64,000 bases of DNA. Origin: Microbacterium sp. SMR1 (GTDB lineage Bacteria; Actinomycetota; Actinomycetes; Actinomycetales; Microbacteriaceae). Shown one piece after another: positions 10,084-19,037 of this stretch; within the stretch, counting starts at the first letter, position 1; the number at the start of each line of letters is the position of its first letter. Made by a program: the position numbers and the translations under genes. Below the pieces are notes generated by a model. The model did no database searches. It saw nothing but the letters and a program-made list of their open reading frames with translations, and was not told the origin of the DNA. The stretch is from positions 496,001-560,000 of the forward strand of contig NZ_QMBN01000001.1 of NCBI RefSeq assembly GCF_003289625.1, in the 5' to 3' direction.

Positions 10084-11015
10084 GATTCTCTCCGATCGAC
10101 GGAAGCGTCGTTCGCATCGTTTTCTCGAGCGCTGCGACGCTCGACACGCCGGAACGGTCGAGAGGCGAGCGAGCCGATCTGACGGCCGCCCTCGGCGAAC
10201 GCGCCGCTGATCCGACGCGCTACGAGCGCCGGACCTCGTCCGTTCGGTTGATTTTCGTCTCCGGGATCCAGCGTCGCCGGGAACACGCTCGGGACAACGC
10301 CGAAGGCCCGGTGTGCGCCCGAGATGACGCGGCGCCCGAGGATGTGGTTGCCCGTGCCGCCGATCGCTGCTCCGATGCCGAACGGAAGCGCCTTGCCGAC
10401 GACCGACGCGCCTCCCGCCGCGGCGAAGCGGCGCAGAAATGCGTGCTTCAACCGGTCGAGGACAGGACCGACGGCCGTACGGGGGAGGGATGACGTCACG
10501 AGCTCGCCCCAGTAGGAGCTGCGCGGTGCGCCCTTGCCGCTGGCCTGCCGTGCGAACTGACCGACCAGATCCGCGCCCTCGCGGCCCAGCATGAGCGCGA
10601 GGACCAGGGCTCGAGCGCGATCGGGGTTGTCGACCGGGATGCCGTGCAGTTCTGCGAGAGATTGCGCGAACAGAGCCGTCGCTTCGAGGAATCCCGCCGT
10701 TTCGACGCCGCTGAGGGCGAGCGTCGTGGCCGTGCCGATCCCGGGGATCACCGCCGTGGCACCGACCGCCGCGCCGCCCGTGGTGACCGCCGTGAGGTAT
10801 CGACGTTCGAGCATCTGCACGACCTGGGCGGTCGTGGCACCGGGGTGCCGCTGCCGGATGCCGCGCAGATGTGCCAGGACGACCGGGCGCTGCACCGCGA
10901 GGAGCCGATCGAGGGTGCGGACGGTCAGCGGATGCTGCGCTCCCTCAGGGTCGCCCGCGTCGCGGCGCGGGGCGTCGTCAGGGAGAGAGTCGATGCGATG
11001 CACCTTTCGGGCCAT
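10080..11015 (-). CDS. EcsC-like membrane-associated protein of unknown function
   Basis: 311 residues from the ATG at 11015, which has GAGAGG about 9 nt upstream; the ATG at 11024 is too close to that site. The centre (about 85-135) and residues 205-235 are Gly/Ala-rich and hydrophobic ('GGAAVGATAVIPGIGTAT', 'LPFGIGAAIGGTGNHILGR'). This pattern occurs in EcsC-like and related actinobacterial proteins. The C-terminus is strongly basic. No catalytic motif is seen and the family label is tentative. It is translationally coupled to the small membrane gene that follows. Confidence 0.5.
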   Translation of the reverse strand: MARKVHRIDSLPDDAPRRDAGDPEGAQHPLTVRTLDRLLAVQRPVVLAHLRGIRQRHPGATTAQVVQMLERRYLTAVTTGGAAVGATAVIPGIGTATTLALSGVETAGFLEATALFAQSLAELHGIPVDNPDRARALVLALMLGREGADLVGQFARQASGKGAPRSSYWGELVTSSLPRTAVGPVLDRLKHAFLRRFAAAGGASVVGKALPFGIGAAIGGTGNHILGRRVISGAHRAFGVVPSVFPATLDPGDENQPNGRGPALVARRISGAFAEGGRQIGSLASRPFRRVERRSARENDANDASVDRRES

Positions 11016-11050
11016 GACACCCATCCTCTCGCGCCGCGGGCGCGGCGGGG

Positions 11051-11749
11051 TCAGACGTAGAGGTTCGCGCGTTCGAGATCTTCGGCGAAGTCGACCTCGA
11101 CGGCATAGAGGTCGGAGATGTCCATCGGCTCGAGCAGCAGGCCGTTCTCGGCGATCGCGAGCTCGAGTCCGCGCTCGAAGTAGTCCTGGTCGTCGACACG
11201 ACCGAGCTGGGCGATGAGAGCCTTCTTGTCGCGCCCGGAGATGTAGTTGATGCCGACCGCTTCGCCGATGCCGCCCCGGACGGTCTTGGAGAGCTCCTTG
11301 ATGAAGCCCTCGCCGCTGACGGTGTACTTGACCTCTTCGTCGCTCACCTTCGCGGTGTTGACCGTGACGAACGACTGATCCCGCTCGATGAGCGAGACGG
11401 CGCGTCCGAGCACGCGGGGGTCGAACACGACGTCGCCGTTCATCCAGAGCACGCCACCGCGGCCCGAGGCCTTGAGTGCGCGCAGCAGGCTCTGCGAGGT
11501 GTTCGTCTCGTCGTAGCGGGCGTTGTACACGTAGTCGACATCCGGGAATGCGTCGACGATCGTCTCGGCGCGGTAGCCGACGACGGTCGTGATGCGCGCG
11601 TCGTCGCCGAAAGCGGCGCGAATGTTGTCATGCTGCTGCTGCATGATGCTCCGGCCGTCGTTCAGCTCGGTCAGCGGCTTGGGGAGGGAACGGCCCAGAC
11701 GGGAACCCATCCCTGCGGCGAGGATCACGATCTGAAGGCCCACGAGCAT
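11051..11749 (-). CDS. Sugar-nucleotidyltransferase (NTP-transferase domain)
   Basis: 232 residues. The nucleotide-binding loop 'LAAGMGSRLGRSLPKPL' (G-x-G-x-R and Pro-Lys) at the N-terminus and 'LWMNGDVVFDP' (metal-binding Asp) define the nucleotidyl-transferase fold. It resembles small cytidylyl- and phosphocholine-cytidylyltransferases (LicC-like). Lying beside three CDP-alcohol-dependent transferases, it may make their activated donor, but the base and alcohol are inferred. Start: the ATG at 11749 is 6 nt from a TAACTT -10; a GTG at 11743 placed after AGGAG is an alternative. Confidence 0.75.
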   Translation of the reverse strand: MLVGLQIVILAAGMGSRLGRSLPKPLTELNDGRSIMQQQHDNIRAAFGDDARITTVVGYRAETIVDAFPDVDYVYNARYDETNTSQSLLRALKASGRGGVLWMNGDVVFDPRVLGRAVSLIERDQSFVTVNTAKVSDEEVKYTVSGEGFIKELSKTVRGGIGEAVGINYISGRDKKALIAQLGRVDDQDYFERGLELAIAENGLLLEPMDISDLYAVEVDFAEDLERANLYV

Positions 11750-11755
11750 CTCCTG

Positions 11756-11761
11756 AAGTTA
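11756..11761 (-). promoter_or_regulatory. -10 element of the nucleotidyltransferase
   Basis: TAACTT on the minus strand with 6 nt (CAGGAG) to the ATG at 11749. The same six bases would be a Shine-Dalgarno site for the GTG two codons later. Confidence 0.4.
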
Positions 11762-11776
11762 CGAGTTAGATCAGTA

Positions 11777-11790
11777 TTCACCGAGGTGAA
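11777..11790. promoter_or_regulatory. Inverted repeat TTCACC-N2-GGTGAA, possible operator
   Basis: A 6+6 bp perfect inverted repeat 16 bp upstream of the nucleotidyltransferase -10, inside a 200-bp, comparatively AT-rich intergenic region (11750-11949) shared with the divergent ABC ATPase gene. The size and position suit a dimeric repressor, but no regulator is identified. Confidence 0.35.
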
Positions 11791-11937
11791 ACCCCGGCAG
11801 AGCTTTTTTCATGGTAGCGACCGCTTCTGGGAGCTCGCCGGAACACTCGGAGCCGTTGCGCTTTCGTGACCTTCCTGGTAGCGCGATTCTCGGTGTTTGC
11901 TGATGACGACGAGCCGTGGCGCGGACCACCCGCTTGA

Positions 11938-11943
11938 TAGGTT
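11938..11943 (+). promoter_or_regulatory. -10 element, leaderless start at 11950
   Basis: TAGGTT followed by 6 nt and the GTG at 11950. Confidence 0.6.
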
Positions 11944-11949
11944 TGGGGG

Positions 11950-13473
11950 GTGACAGACGACACCTCCGCCCCCCAGATCGAGAAGCGTGTCGAGTCGCCT
12001 GTCGATGCCTCTGTGCCGCCTCTGCCGGACATCCCCGCAGAGGTCGCTGCGGCCGGACTCGCCGTCACCGCGACGTCGGCCGCCGCCTCGTCCGCAGAAG
12101 CGTCGACGGACCGCAAGAAGTCCCCTGCCAAGACGGCGAAGCCGCGCAAGCCGCGCGCGTCGGGGGCTTCCGCGGCGAAGAAATCCCCGCGGAAGCCGCG
12201 CTCCGCGAGCGCTCCGACCGCGGCGGGTACGACGCCGCCCAAGCCTGAGATTCCCGCAGCCGTCGCTGCGGCCGCGTTCGTGGCGCCGGCGGAGGACGCC
12301 GCGCGTGAGAACGCGGAGTCGGATGGCATGGCATCGAGCGATGCGATCCTGGACGACGCAGCATCCGCGCCCGCTGAGCCGCGCGACGAGGCGGCGACGG
12401 ACGCGGCTGAACCGGGGAGCGGCCCGGCGACCGAGCCTGAGCCGGAGCCGGAGCCGGAGCCGGAGCCTCTGCCGGAACCTGAGCCCGAGCCCCTGCCGGA
12501 GCCGGAGCCGGAGCCGGAACCGGAGCCCCTGCCGGAGCCCCTGCCGGAGGCGCAGCCCGAGCCTGAGCCGGAGCCAGAACCGCAGCCGGAACCGGAACCG
12601 GAACCTGAGCCCGAGCCGGTGCCGGAACCTGAGCCGGAGCCGGAGGCGGAGCTCGAGCCCGTCGTCACCGCGCCGGCGGCCGATGCTGTGGCTGATGTGG
12701 AGATGGAAGCCGCGCCCCCGGCGCTGCGTCTGAGCGGCGTCACCAAGGCCTACGGCGAGGCGCGTGCAGTCGACCGCATCGACCTCGAGATCCCCGCGGG
12801 GTCGTTCTACGGGCTGGTGGGTCCGAACGGTGCCGGCAAGACGACCACGCTGTCAATGATCGCCGGGCTCCTCCGTCCCGACGAAGGGGCTGTCGAGATC
12901 GCGGGCATCGACATCCGTCGAGACCCGGCCAGGGCGAAGCGGCAGATGGGCGTCCTGCCCGACCGCCTGCGGACCTTCGACCGGCTGTCCGGCCGCCAGC
13001 TCCTGTACTACTACGGCGTCCTGCGGGGACTGAAGCCCGCGGTCGTCGAGAATCGCATCAACGACCTCGCTGCGGCCTTCGATCTGACCGACGCGCTCGG
13101 ACGCAGCGTCTCGGATTACTCGGCCGGCATGACGAAGAAGGTCATGCTCGCGGGTGCCATGATCCACGCGCCGCGCCTTCTCGTGCTCGACGAGCCCTTC
13201 GAGTCGGTGGACCCCGTATCGAGCGCCGCCATCCTCGACATCCTGCAGAAGTACGTCGCCCACGGCGGCACCGTCATCCTGTCGAGTCACGGCATGGAAC
13301 TCGTCCAGCGCGCCTGCTCCGGCGTCGCCGTTCTCGTCGGCGGCCGCATCCTGGCAGCCGGGACGGTCGACGAGGTGCGGGACGGGCGCACGCTGGAACA
13401 GCGGTTCCTCGAACTTGCCGGCGGGACCAGCGCGGTGGAGGGCCTCGAATGGTTGCACACGTTCTCCGACTGA
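11950..13473 (+). CDS. ABC transporter ATP-binding protein with long Pro-Glu N-terminal extension
   Basis: 507 residues, about twice the usual size. Residues 1-257 precede the ATPase: a Lys/Ala/Pro-rich part (50-95), then a Pro-Glu repeat (162-237). The ABC domain (258-500) has Walker A 'GPNGAGKT' (291-298), signature 'DYSAGMTKK' and Walker B '[13 protein letters not shown]' (Asp414-Glu415). It energises export or drug/polymer transport together with the membrane protein encoded next, whose start lies 25 bases inside this gene. The ATPase is of the ABC-2 exporter type (DrrA/CcmA-like); the substrate is unknown. Confidence 0.85.
   Translation: MTDDTSAPQIEKRVESPVDASVPPLPDIPAEVAAAGLAVTATSAAASSAEASTDRKKSPAKTAKPRKPRASGASAAKKSPRKPRSASAPTAAGTTPPKPEIPAAVAAAAFVAPAEDAARENAESDGMASSDAILDDAASAPAEPRDEAATDAAEPGSGPATEPEPEPEPEPEPLPEPEPEPLPEPEPEPEPEPLPEPLPEAQPEPEPEPEPQPEPEPEPEPEPVPEPEPEPEAELEPVVTAPAADAVADVEMEAAPPALRLSGVTKAYGEARAVDRIDLEIPAGSFYGLVGPNGAGKTTTLSMIAGLLRPDEGAVEIAGIDIRRDPARAKRQMGVLPDRLRTFDRLSGRQLLYYYGVLRGLKPAVVENRINDLAAAFDLTDALGRSVSDYSAGMTKKVMLAGAMIHAPRLLVLDEPFESVDPVSSAAILDILQKYVAHGGTVILSSHGMELVQRACSGVAVLVGGRILAAGTVDEVRDGRTLEQRFLELAGGTSAVEGLEWLHTFSD
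12433..12660 (+). repeat. In-frame GAGCCN hexamer repeat coding for (Glu-Pro)n
   Basis: About 76 codons of imperfect GAG-CCN repetition with interspersed Leu, Gln, Val and Ala. The DNA is a tandem hexamer tract and so a candidate for slippage; unit losses or gains of 6 bp keep frame. Confidence 0.9.
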
Positions 13474-14984
13474 GGTTCGACGTCCTGGTCGGGGCGCTGC
13501 GATTCCACCGTGCCCGCGCTCTGACAGCGCTGGCCGCGGCCGTCGTGCTGGTCGGTGCGATCGTCCTCGCGCTCCTGCGCCTGCAAGACGCGCCCCTCGC
13601 GAGCGCACTGGTGGTGCTCGCGGTCGGTGGGGCGGCCGTGTCGGCCTGCTTCGCGGTGGTGCCGTTGGTCACTCCCGTTCGCGACCCTCTCGATCCGCGC
13701 GCCTTCATCGTGACCGGCCGTGACTGGCGGCTCGTCGCGGCCGCGACCGCCGCGGCCAGTCCGCTGAGTCTGCCTTCGGCGGCGGTGATCGTGGTCGCGG
13801 TGGTCGTCGCCCTGACCTGGGTCGCCCATCGCGTCGACCCGGTGGCCGCGGGTTTCGGCGCCGCGCTGATCGTCGTCACCCAGCTCCTGCTCGCGCGAGT
13901 AGCCCTCGGGGTCGCCGCTCTCGTGCTCGCCGACCGCCGGTCGCGCGAGCTGACGACGCTGCTGCTGCTCGGCATCGCGGTGGTCGCGATCCCGGTCGCG
14001 GTCTTCCTCGCATCGCTGAACTGGGACGACGGCGTTCCGGGCCCCCTACTCGCTGCGGTGAGGACCCTCGCGGTCACCCCTGTCGGGGCGGCGTGGGTCC
14101 TGCCCCTCGATCCGCGTCCGGCCGTCGTCATCGTCGCGGTCCTGTCTGTCGCGGCGCTGACCGCAGCGTGGATCCTGATCGTGCGACGGATGCTCACCCA
14201 CACCGAGCGACCCGTATCCGTCCGTGAGCGCCGCGGACTCGGCTGGTTCACCGTCACCCCGGGCACGCCCGGAGGCGCGGTGGCGGCGCGCTCTCTCGTG
14301 TATTGGCTGCGTGATCCGCGGTACCTCGTCGACATCGCGATCATCCCGGTCGCGGCCGTCGTCGCGGTCGTGCCTCTCATCATCGTCGGCGTGCCGCACG
14401 AGATCGCGGCGCTGATCCCCGCTCCGCTCATCGCGCTCCTGCTCGGTTGGGTCGTCCACAATGACCTCGCGTACGACGGTTCGGCGGTGTGGCTGCACAT
14501 CTCGAGCGCTGTGCGCGGTGCGTCTGACCGCGTCGGGCGACTCGTGCCGCTGCTCCTGGTCGCACTGCCGCTGCTCGCAATCGCGATCCCGGTGGGAATC
14601 GGCATCCACGGTGACTGGAACGTTCTGCCGGTGATGGTCGGGGTGTGCTCCGCGCTGCTCTTCGGTGGCCTCGGCCTCTCGTCGGTGTCGTCCGTCCTCG
14701 CTCCCTACGCCGTCGCCCGGCACGGAGACAGTCCGTTCCAGCAGCCCCAGCGCACGGGCGGCGGGGTCGCTCAGGGCGCGGTGCTGCTCGGCGCGCTTCT
14801 CGCCGCATCGCCGGCGTTGTGGTGGTCCTGGCAGTTCCTGCAGGGGGAGGCGCACGCGCAGTGGTGGGCTCTCGGAACCGGACTCGGGGTCGGGCTGCCT
14901 GTGCTCGCAGTCGGCATCCTCATCGGGGGTCTGCTGTTCGACCGCCGCGGGGACCGGCTGATGGCATTCGCCGAGACGACCTGA
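13449..14984 (+). CDS. ABC transporter permease, partner of the preceding ATPase
   Basis: 511 residues with about twelve predicted transmembrane helices and short loops, reading as an ABC-2-like exporter permease. The ATG at 13449 lies 25 bases inside the ATPase gene, so translation is probably coupled. No periplasmic binding protein gene is near, consistent with export. A pair of cytoplasmic basic segments ('[14 protein letters not shown]', about residue 255) could be the coupling interface. The transported compound cannot be inferred. Confidence 0.75.
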   Translation: MVAHVLRLRFDVLVGALRFHRARALTALAAAVVLVGAIVLALLRLQDAPLASALVVLAVGGAAVSACFAVVPLVTPVRDPLDPRAFIVTGRDWRLVAAATAAASPLSLPSAAVIVVAVVVALTWVAHRVDPVAAGFGAALIVVTQLLLARVALGVAALVLADRRSRELTTLLLLGIAVVAIPVAVFLASLNWDDGVPGPLLAAVRTLAVTPVGAAWVLPLDPRPAVVIVAVLSVAALTAAWILIVRRMLTHTERPVSVRERRGLGWFTVTPGTPGGAVAARSLVYWLRDPRYLVDIAIIPVAAVVAVVPLIIVGVPHEIAALIPAPLIALLLGWVVHNDLAYDGSAVWLHISSAVRGASDRVGRLVPLLLVALPLLAIAIPVGIGIHGDWNVLPVMVGVCSALLFGGLGLSSVSSVLAPYAVARHGDSPFQQPQRTGGGVAQGAVLLGALLAASPALWWSWQFLQGEAHAQWWALGTGLGVGLPVLAVGILIGGLLFDRRGDRLMAFAETT

Positions 14985-14995
14985 TCGTTCGCCGA

Positions 14996-15001
14996 TAGAA
15001 T
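14996..15001 (+). promoter_or_regulatory. -10 element, leaderless start at 15008
   Basis: TAGAAT followed by 6 nt and the ATG at 15008; no Shine-Dalgarno sequence. Confidence 0.65.
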
Positions 15002-15007
15002 TCCCGC

Positions 15008-15274
15008 ATGAGCACTCCTCTCGATTCTCCCGACCAGGGCGGTCTCGCGACCCTCGACCGCGAGCTCGAAGAGCTGATCCGCGAGGAGACGATCGAGCCG
15101 GGCGACCATGAGCGGTTCTCGCACTACGTCAAGAAGGACAAGATCCTCGAGTCGGCGATCACCGGCAAGCCGGTGCGCGCATTGTGCGGCAAGAAGTGGA
15201 CGCCGGGTCGTGATCCGGAGAAGTTCCCCGTCTGCCCGACATGCAAGGAGATCTACGAGTCGATGACGCGCTGA
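15008..15274 (+). CDS. DUF3039 zinc-ribbon-like protein
   Basis: 88 residues. The C-terminal half holds 'HYVKKDKI', 'VRALCGKKWTP' and 'CPTCKEIY', a His/Cys set typical of the actinobacterial DUF3039 family and probably binding one zinc ion. The N-terminal half is acidic and probably helical. The function of the family is unknown. The gene stands alone with its own leaderless promoter and ends at a long inverted repeat. Confidence 0.85.
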   Translation: MSTPLDSPDQGGLATLDRELEELIREETIEPGDHERFSHYVKKDKILESAITGKPVRALCGKKWTPGRDPEKFPVCPTCKEIYESMTR

Positions 15275-15290
15275 CGCGCCACCGACATCG

Positions 15291-15358
15291 CGAAAACGCA
15301 CCGTCCCGTCGAGGACGCACCGGCGAAGGTGCGCTCTGAGCGAGAGGGTGCGTTTTCG
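15291..15358. terminator. Inverted repeat between convergent genes, possible bidirectional terminator
   Basis: Perfect 12-bp arms CGAAAACGCACC (15291-15302) and GGTGCGTTTTCG (15347-15358) enclose a 44-nt loop that itself contains GCACC/GGTGC. It lies between DUF3039 and pncB, whose stops face each other. The AAAA/TTTT inside the arms gives no classical U tract, so a terminator role is likely but not certain. Confidence 0.5.
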
Positions 15359-15387
15359 GCGTTGTGGCCCCAGTCGACGCGGCGACC

Positions 15388-16710
15388 TCAATCGGCGTCG
15401 CGGTAAACCGTGGGGATCGCGGGCTCGGATCGGCTGAGCGCCAGAGCGCGCACCGGCATCTCCTCGATCACGCTGGCGTGGTGGGCGCGGGCGGCGCGAA
15501 CCCCCGCGGCCCCGATCCATTCGGTCACAGCACGCCCATCCGAGAAGAGCGTCGTCTGCAGTGCGCGCGCGTCGGGGTGCTCGGCAGGGGTGTCGAGCGG
15601 CTCGAAGCCGTCGGAGACGACGACGACCTCCTCTTTGGCCGTACCGCCGTCGAGCGCACGGAACGCCGTCTTGCGACCGCCGTGGGAGGCCTTGTCCGCT
15701 GACGCCTTCGCGACAGAGAGCCACGATCCGTCGTCGTTCTGCCGCGCGACGAGCTTGTACACCATGCCCGCTGTAGGGGTGCCCGAGCCGGTGACGAGTG
15801 ACGTCCCCACGCCGTATGCGTCGACGGGGGATGCCGCCAGGGCCGCGATCGCGTACTCGTCGAGATCGCTTGTGACCGTGATGCGTGTGTCGGGCGCGCC
15901 GAGTGCATCGAGCTGCGCGCGGACGTCGGCTGCGACGGTCGGGAGATCGCCCGAGTCGATCCGAACGCCGCCGAGGCCGGTCCCGGCCACTCGGATCGCC
16001 GTCGCGACGCCCTCGGTGATGTCGTAGGTGTCGATCAGCAGCGTGGTGTCGACGCCGAGAGCGTCGATCTGGCTGCGGAACGCCGCCTCCTCGGTGTCGT
16101 GGAGCAGCGTCCAGGCGTGTGCGGCGGTGCCCATGGTCGGGATGCCCCACGTGCGACCCGCCTCGAGGTTGCTGGTCGCGCCGAAGCCCGCGATGTGAGC
16201 GGCCCGGGCCGCTGCCACCGCGCTGCGCTCGTGCGCACGACGCGAGCCCATCTCGGCGAGCGGGCGGTCACCGGCGGCGATTGCCATACGCGCCGCCGCC
16301 GTGGCGACGGCGGAGTCGTAGTTCAGGATGCTGAGCACGAGGGTCTCGAGCACGACCGCCTCGGCGAAGGTGCCCTCGACGGTCAGGACCGGCGAGCCGG
16401 GGAAGTAGAGCTCGCCCTCGCGGTATCCGGTGATCGTGCCCGTGAAACGGTAGTCGGCGAGCCACGCGAGAGTCTGCTCGTCGAGCGCCCCGTGCTCACG
16501 CAGGAACTCCAGCTCCTCGTCGCCGAAGCGGAAGTTCTCGACCTCCTCGAGCAATCGCCCGGTGCCCGCGACGACGCCGAACCGCCGCCCGCCCGGGAGC
16601 CGACGCGCGAAGACCTCGAACACGCAGTGCCGATCGGCGGTGCCGTCGCGCAGCGCAGCCTGCAGCATCGTGATCTCGTACCGGTCGGTGAGCAGAGCGC
16701 TGGAGGCCAT
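15388..16710 (-). CDS. pncB: Nicotinate phosphoribosyltransferase
   Basis: 440 residues from the ATG at 16710, 7 nt after a TACAGT -10 hexamer; the frame stays open to 16839 but no start there is supported. The enzyme joins nicotinate and PRPP to nicotinate mononucleotide in NAD salvage. Family motifs are '[15 protein letters not shown]' at the N-terminus, '[16 protein letters not shown]', '[16 protein letters not shown]' (phosphorylated His region), '[11 protein letters not shown]' and '[11 protein letters not shown]' at the phosphoribosyl site. Length is normal. Confidence 0.92.
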   Translation of the reverse strand: MASSALLTDRYEITMLQAALRDGTADRHCVFEVFARRLPGGRRFGVVAGTGRLLEEVENFRFGDEELEFLREHGALDEQTLAWLADYRFTGTITGYREGELYFPGSPVLTVEGTFAEAVVLETLVLSILNYDSAVATAAARMAIAAGDRPLAEMGSRRAHERSAVAAARAAHIAGFGATSNLEAGRTWGIPTMGTAAHAWTLLHDTEEAAFRSQIDALGVDTTLLIDTYDITEGVATAIRVAGTGLGGVRIDSGDLPTVAADVRAQLDALGAPDTRITVTSDLDEYAIAALAASPVDAYGVGTSLVTGSGTPTAGMVYKLVARQNDDGSWLSVAKASADKASHGGRKTAFRALDGGTAKEEVVVVSDGFEPLDTPAEHPDARALQTTLFSDGRAVTEWIGAAGVRAARAHHASVIEEMPVRALALSRSEPAIPTVYRDAD

Positions 16711-16717
16711 GTGTGCC

Positions 16718-16723
16718 ACTGTA
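16718..16723 (-). promoter_or_regulatory. -10 element of pncB, probably leaderless
   Basis: TACAGT on the minus strand with 7 nt to the ATG at 16710. Confidence 0.5.
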
Positions 16724-16775
16724 GCGACGCCGCATCCCGCCGCAGCGCCTCGGGATGGCATGGCGCGACGCCAGG

Positions 16776-16781
16776 TAGGCT
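16776..16781 (+). promoter_or_regulatory. -10 element of murI
   Basis: TAGGCT, 8 nt before the GTG at 16790 and only 2 nt before an ATG at 16784. The spacing therefore favours the GTG as start. Confidence 0.5.
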
Positions 16782-16789
16782 CGATGATC

Positions 16790-17626
16790 GTGAATGACGC
16801 GCCCATCGGAATCTTCGACTCGGGCGTGGGCGGGCTCACGGTGGCGCGGGCGATCTCGCAGCTGCTGCCGCGAGAGTCGTTGCTCTATATCGGCGACACG
16901 GCTCATTCGCCCTACGGCCCGAAGCCCATCGCCGACGTCCGGCGCTACGGGCTCGAGGTCCTCGACACTCTGGTCGACGAGGGCGTGAAGATGCTCGTGA
17001 TCGCGTGCAACACCGCCTCATCGGCCCTGTTGCGCGACGCGCGGGAGCGCTACGACGTTCCGGTCGTCGAGGTCATCAACCCTGCCGTGCGCGCGGCGAT
17101 CTCCACCACCCGGAACGGCCGCATCGGCGTCATCGGCACGATCGGCACGATCGCATCTCGCGCGTATCAGGACATGCTCGAGGTCAACGAGCGCCTCGAG
17201 GTGTTCGCGGCATCCTGCCCGCGGTTCGTCGAGTTCGTCGAGGCGGGCATCACGCAGTCTCCCGAAGTGCTCGCCGTGGCCGAGGACTACCTGGCGCCGC
17301 TCCGGGACGCCGGGGTCGACACGCTCGTCCTGGGCTGCACCCACTATCCCTTCCTCGAAGGCGCGATCAGCTACGTCATGGGCCCCGACGTCGCGCTCGT
17401 GTCGAGCGACTCCGAGACGGCGAAGGACGTCTACCGCCAGCTCGTCTCCCGCGGCCTGCTCGCGAACGACGACGCGGTTCCCCGTCACGTCTACGAGGCC
17501 ACGGGCGACTCCGGCGACGACTTCCTGAACCTGGCCGACCGGCTCATGGGTCGTGGCGTGCCGTCGGTCCGCATGGTCCAGACCGGAGCGATCGTGCTGC
17601 CCAAGCTCGCCCCACCCGCATCCTGA
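16790..17626 (+). CDS. murI: Glutamate racemase
   Basis: 278 residues from the GTG at 16790. It interconverts L- and D-glutamate for peptidoglycan. The two catalytic cysteines are Cys73 (IACNTASS) and Cys183 (LGCTHYP), and the N-terminal '[15 protein letters not shown]' supplies Asp10 and Ser11. An ATG two codons upstream overlaps the predicted transcription start and is less likely. Spaced 31 bases before rph, with which it probably forms the operon murI-rph-rdgB, a common actinobacterial order. Confidence 0.93.
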   Translation: MNDAPIGIFDSGVGGLTVARAISQLLPRESLLYIGDTAHSPYGPKPIADVRRYGLEVLDTLVDEGVKMLVIACNTASSALLRDARERYDVPVVEVINPAVRAAISTTRNGRIGVIGTIGTIASRAYQDMLEVNERLEVFAASCPRFVEFVEAGITQSPEVLAVAEDYLAPLRDAGVDTLVLGCTHYPFLEGAISYVMGPDVALVSSDSETAKDVYRQLVSRGLLANDDAVPRHVYEATGDSGDDFLNLADRLMGRGVPSVRMVQTGAIVLPKLAPPAS

Positions 17627-17657
17627 CCCTCATCCGCCGTCCGATCGGAGACCTCTC

Positions 17658-18389
17658 ATGACCGATTCCCTGCGCGCCGACGGGCGCACCGCCGACCAGC
17701 TCCGCACCGTGACGATCGAGCGCGGCTGGAGCGCCCATGCCGAAGGATCGGCTCTTGTGAGCTTCGGCGGCACGAAGGTTCTCTGCACGGCGTCGTTCAC
17801 CAACGGCGTCCCGCGCTGGCTGACGGGCAAGGGCAAGGGCTGGGTCACGGCCGAGTACGCCATGCTGCCGCGCGCGACGAACAGCCGGAACGACCGTGAG
17901 TCGATCAAGGGCAAGGTGGGCGGCCGGACGCACGAGATCTCACGTCTCATCGGTCGTGCCCTGCGCGCCGTCGTCGACACCAAGGCGCTGGGCGAGAACA
18001 CGATCGTCATCGACTGCGACGTGCTGCAGGCCGACGGCGGCACCCGCACCGCCGCGATCACCGGAGCCTACGTGGCCCTGGCCGACGCGATCGAGTGGGG
18101 ACGCTCGCAGAAGTTCATCGCACAGCGCTCCGCACCGCTGGTCGACTCGGTGTCGGCGGTGTCGGTCGGGATCATCGACGGAACGCCGATGCTCGACCTC
18201 GCCTACGTCGAGGACGTACGGGCCGAGACCGACATGAATGTGGTCGTCACCGGCCGCGGGCTCTTCGTCGAGGTGCAGGGCACCGCCGAAGGCGCGCCCT
18301 TCGACAAGCGCGAGCTCGACGCGCTGCTCGAGCTCGGTGTCAACGGATGCGCGCAGCTGCGCGACATCCAGGCGGCGACGCTGGCATGA
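17658..18389 (+). CDS. rph: Ribonuclease PH
   Basis: 243 residues from the ATG at 17658 (GGAG at 17646-17649). A phosphorolytic 3'-5' exoribonuclease that trims tRNA 3' ends. Visible family blocks are '[18 protein letters not shown]', '[12 protein letters not shown]', '[19 protein letters not shown]' and '[20 protein letters not shown]' (the phosphate-binding/catalytic block). Length and motifs are complete. The stop overlaps the start of rdgB by ATGA. Confidence 0.95.
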   Translation: MTDSLRADGRTADQLRTVTIERGWSAHAEGSALVSFGGTKVLCTASFTNGVPRWLTGKGKGWVTAEYAMLPRATNSRNDRESIKGKVGGRTHEISRLIGRALRAVVDTKALGENTIVIDCDVLQADGGTRTAAITGAYVALADAIEWGRSQKFIAQRSAPLVDSVSAVSVGIIDGTPMLDLAYVEDVRAETDMNVVVTGRGLFVEVQGTAEGAPFDKRELDALLELGVNGCAQLRDIQAATLA

Positions 18390-18979
18390 CCGGCCGCATC
18401 GTCCTGGCCACCCACAACCCCCACAAGGTCGAGGAGTTCCACGCGATCGTCGCGGCGGTCCGCCCCGACCTTGAGGTCATCGGGTACGACGGGCCGGAAC
18501 CGGTCGAGGACGGCGTCACCTTCACCGAGAACGCGCTGATCAAGGCCCGGGCCGCAGCAGCGCACACGGGACTGCCGGCGCTCGCCGACGACTCGGGGAT
18601 CTGCGTCGACGCCCTCGGGGGAGCCCCGGGTGCCTTCTCGGCCTACTGGGCCGGCCACAAGAAGGATGCCGCCGCCAACACGGCTCTGCTGCTCGATCAG
18701 CTCTCGGATATCGCCGACCCGCGCCGCACCGCACAGTTCGTGTCGGTCATCGCCCTCGTCGACGGTGACACCGAGCACGTCGTCGAAGGCGTCTGGCCGG
18801 GCCGGCTGGCGACCGAGGCGGCTGGCGAGGGCGGTTTCGGATACGACCCCGTTTTCGTTCCGGACGGGCAGTCCGGGCCCGCTCGCACCGTCGCGGAGTG
18901 GTCCGCCGCGGAGAAGAACGCCGCGTCGCACCGGGCGCGAGCCTTCGTAGCGCTCACCGAGTTGCTGCGCTCGCTCTGA
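18386..18979 (+). CDS. rdgB: Non-canonical purine NTP pyrophosphatase (RdgB/HAM1)
   Basis: 197 residues, coupled to rph by ATGA. It hydrolyses dITP, XTP and ITP to monophosphates, cleansing the nucleotide pool. The substrate loop '[11 protein letters not shown]', the catalytic '[17 protein letters not shown]' and '[12 protein letters not shown]' are intact. The usual S-A-R-Y/W following the glycine-rich loop reads 'FSAYWAG', a small deviation from the consensus Arg. Confidence 0.93.
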   Translation: MTGRIVLATHNPHKVEEFHAIVAAVRPDLEVIGYDGPEPVEDGVTFTENALIKARAAAAHTGLPALADDSGICVDALGGAPGAFSAYWAGHKKDAAANTALLLDQLSDIADPRRTAQFVSVIALVDGDTEHVVEGVWPGRLATEAAGEGGFGYDPVFVPDGQSGPARTVAEWSAAEKNAASHRARAFVALTELLRSL

Positions 18980-19037
18980 TCCCGCGGGCCACGCGCGCAC
19001 CAGCGGCCGACGGCCGGGGCTATGCCGACGGGCGAGC

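Noticed and set aside
12433..12660. CRISPR-like periodicity
   Set aside because: The hexamer tandem has no spacers and codes in frame for Glu-Pro.
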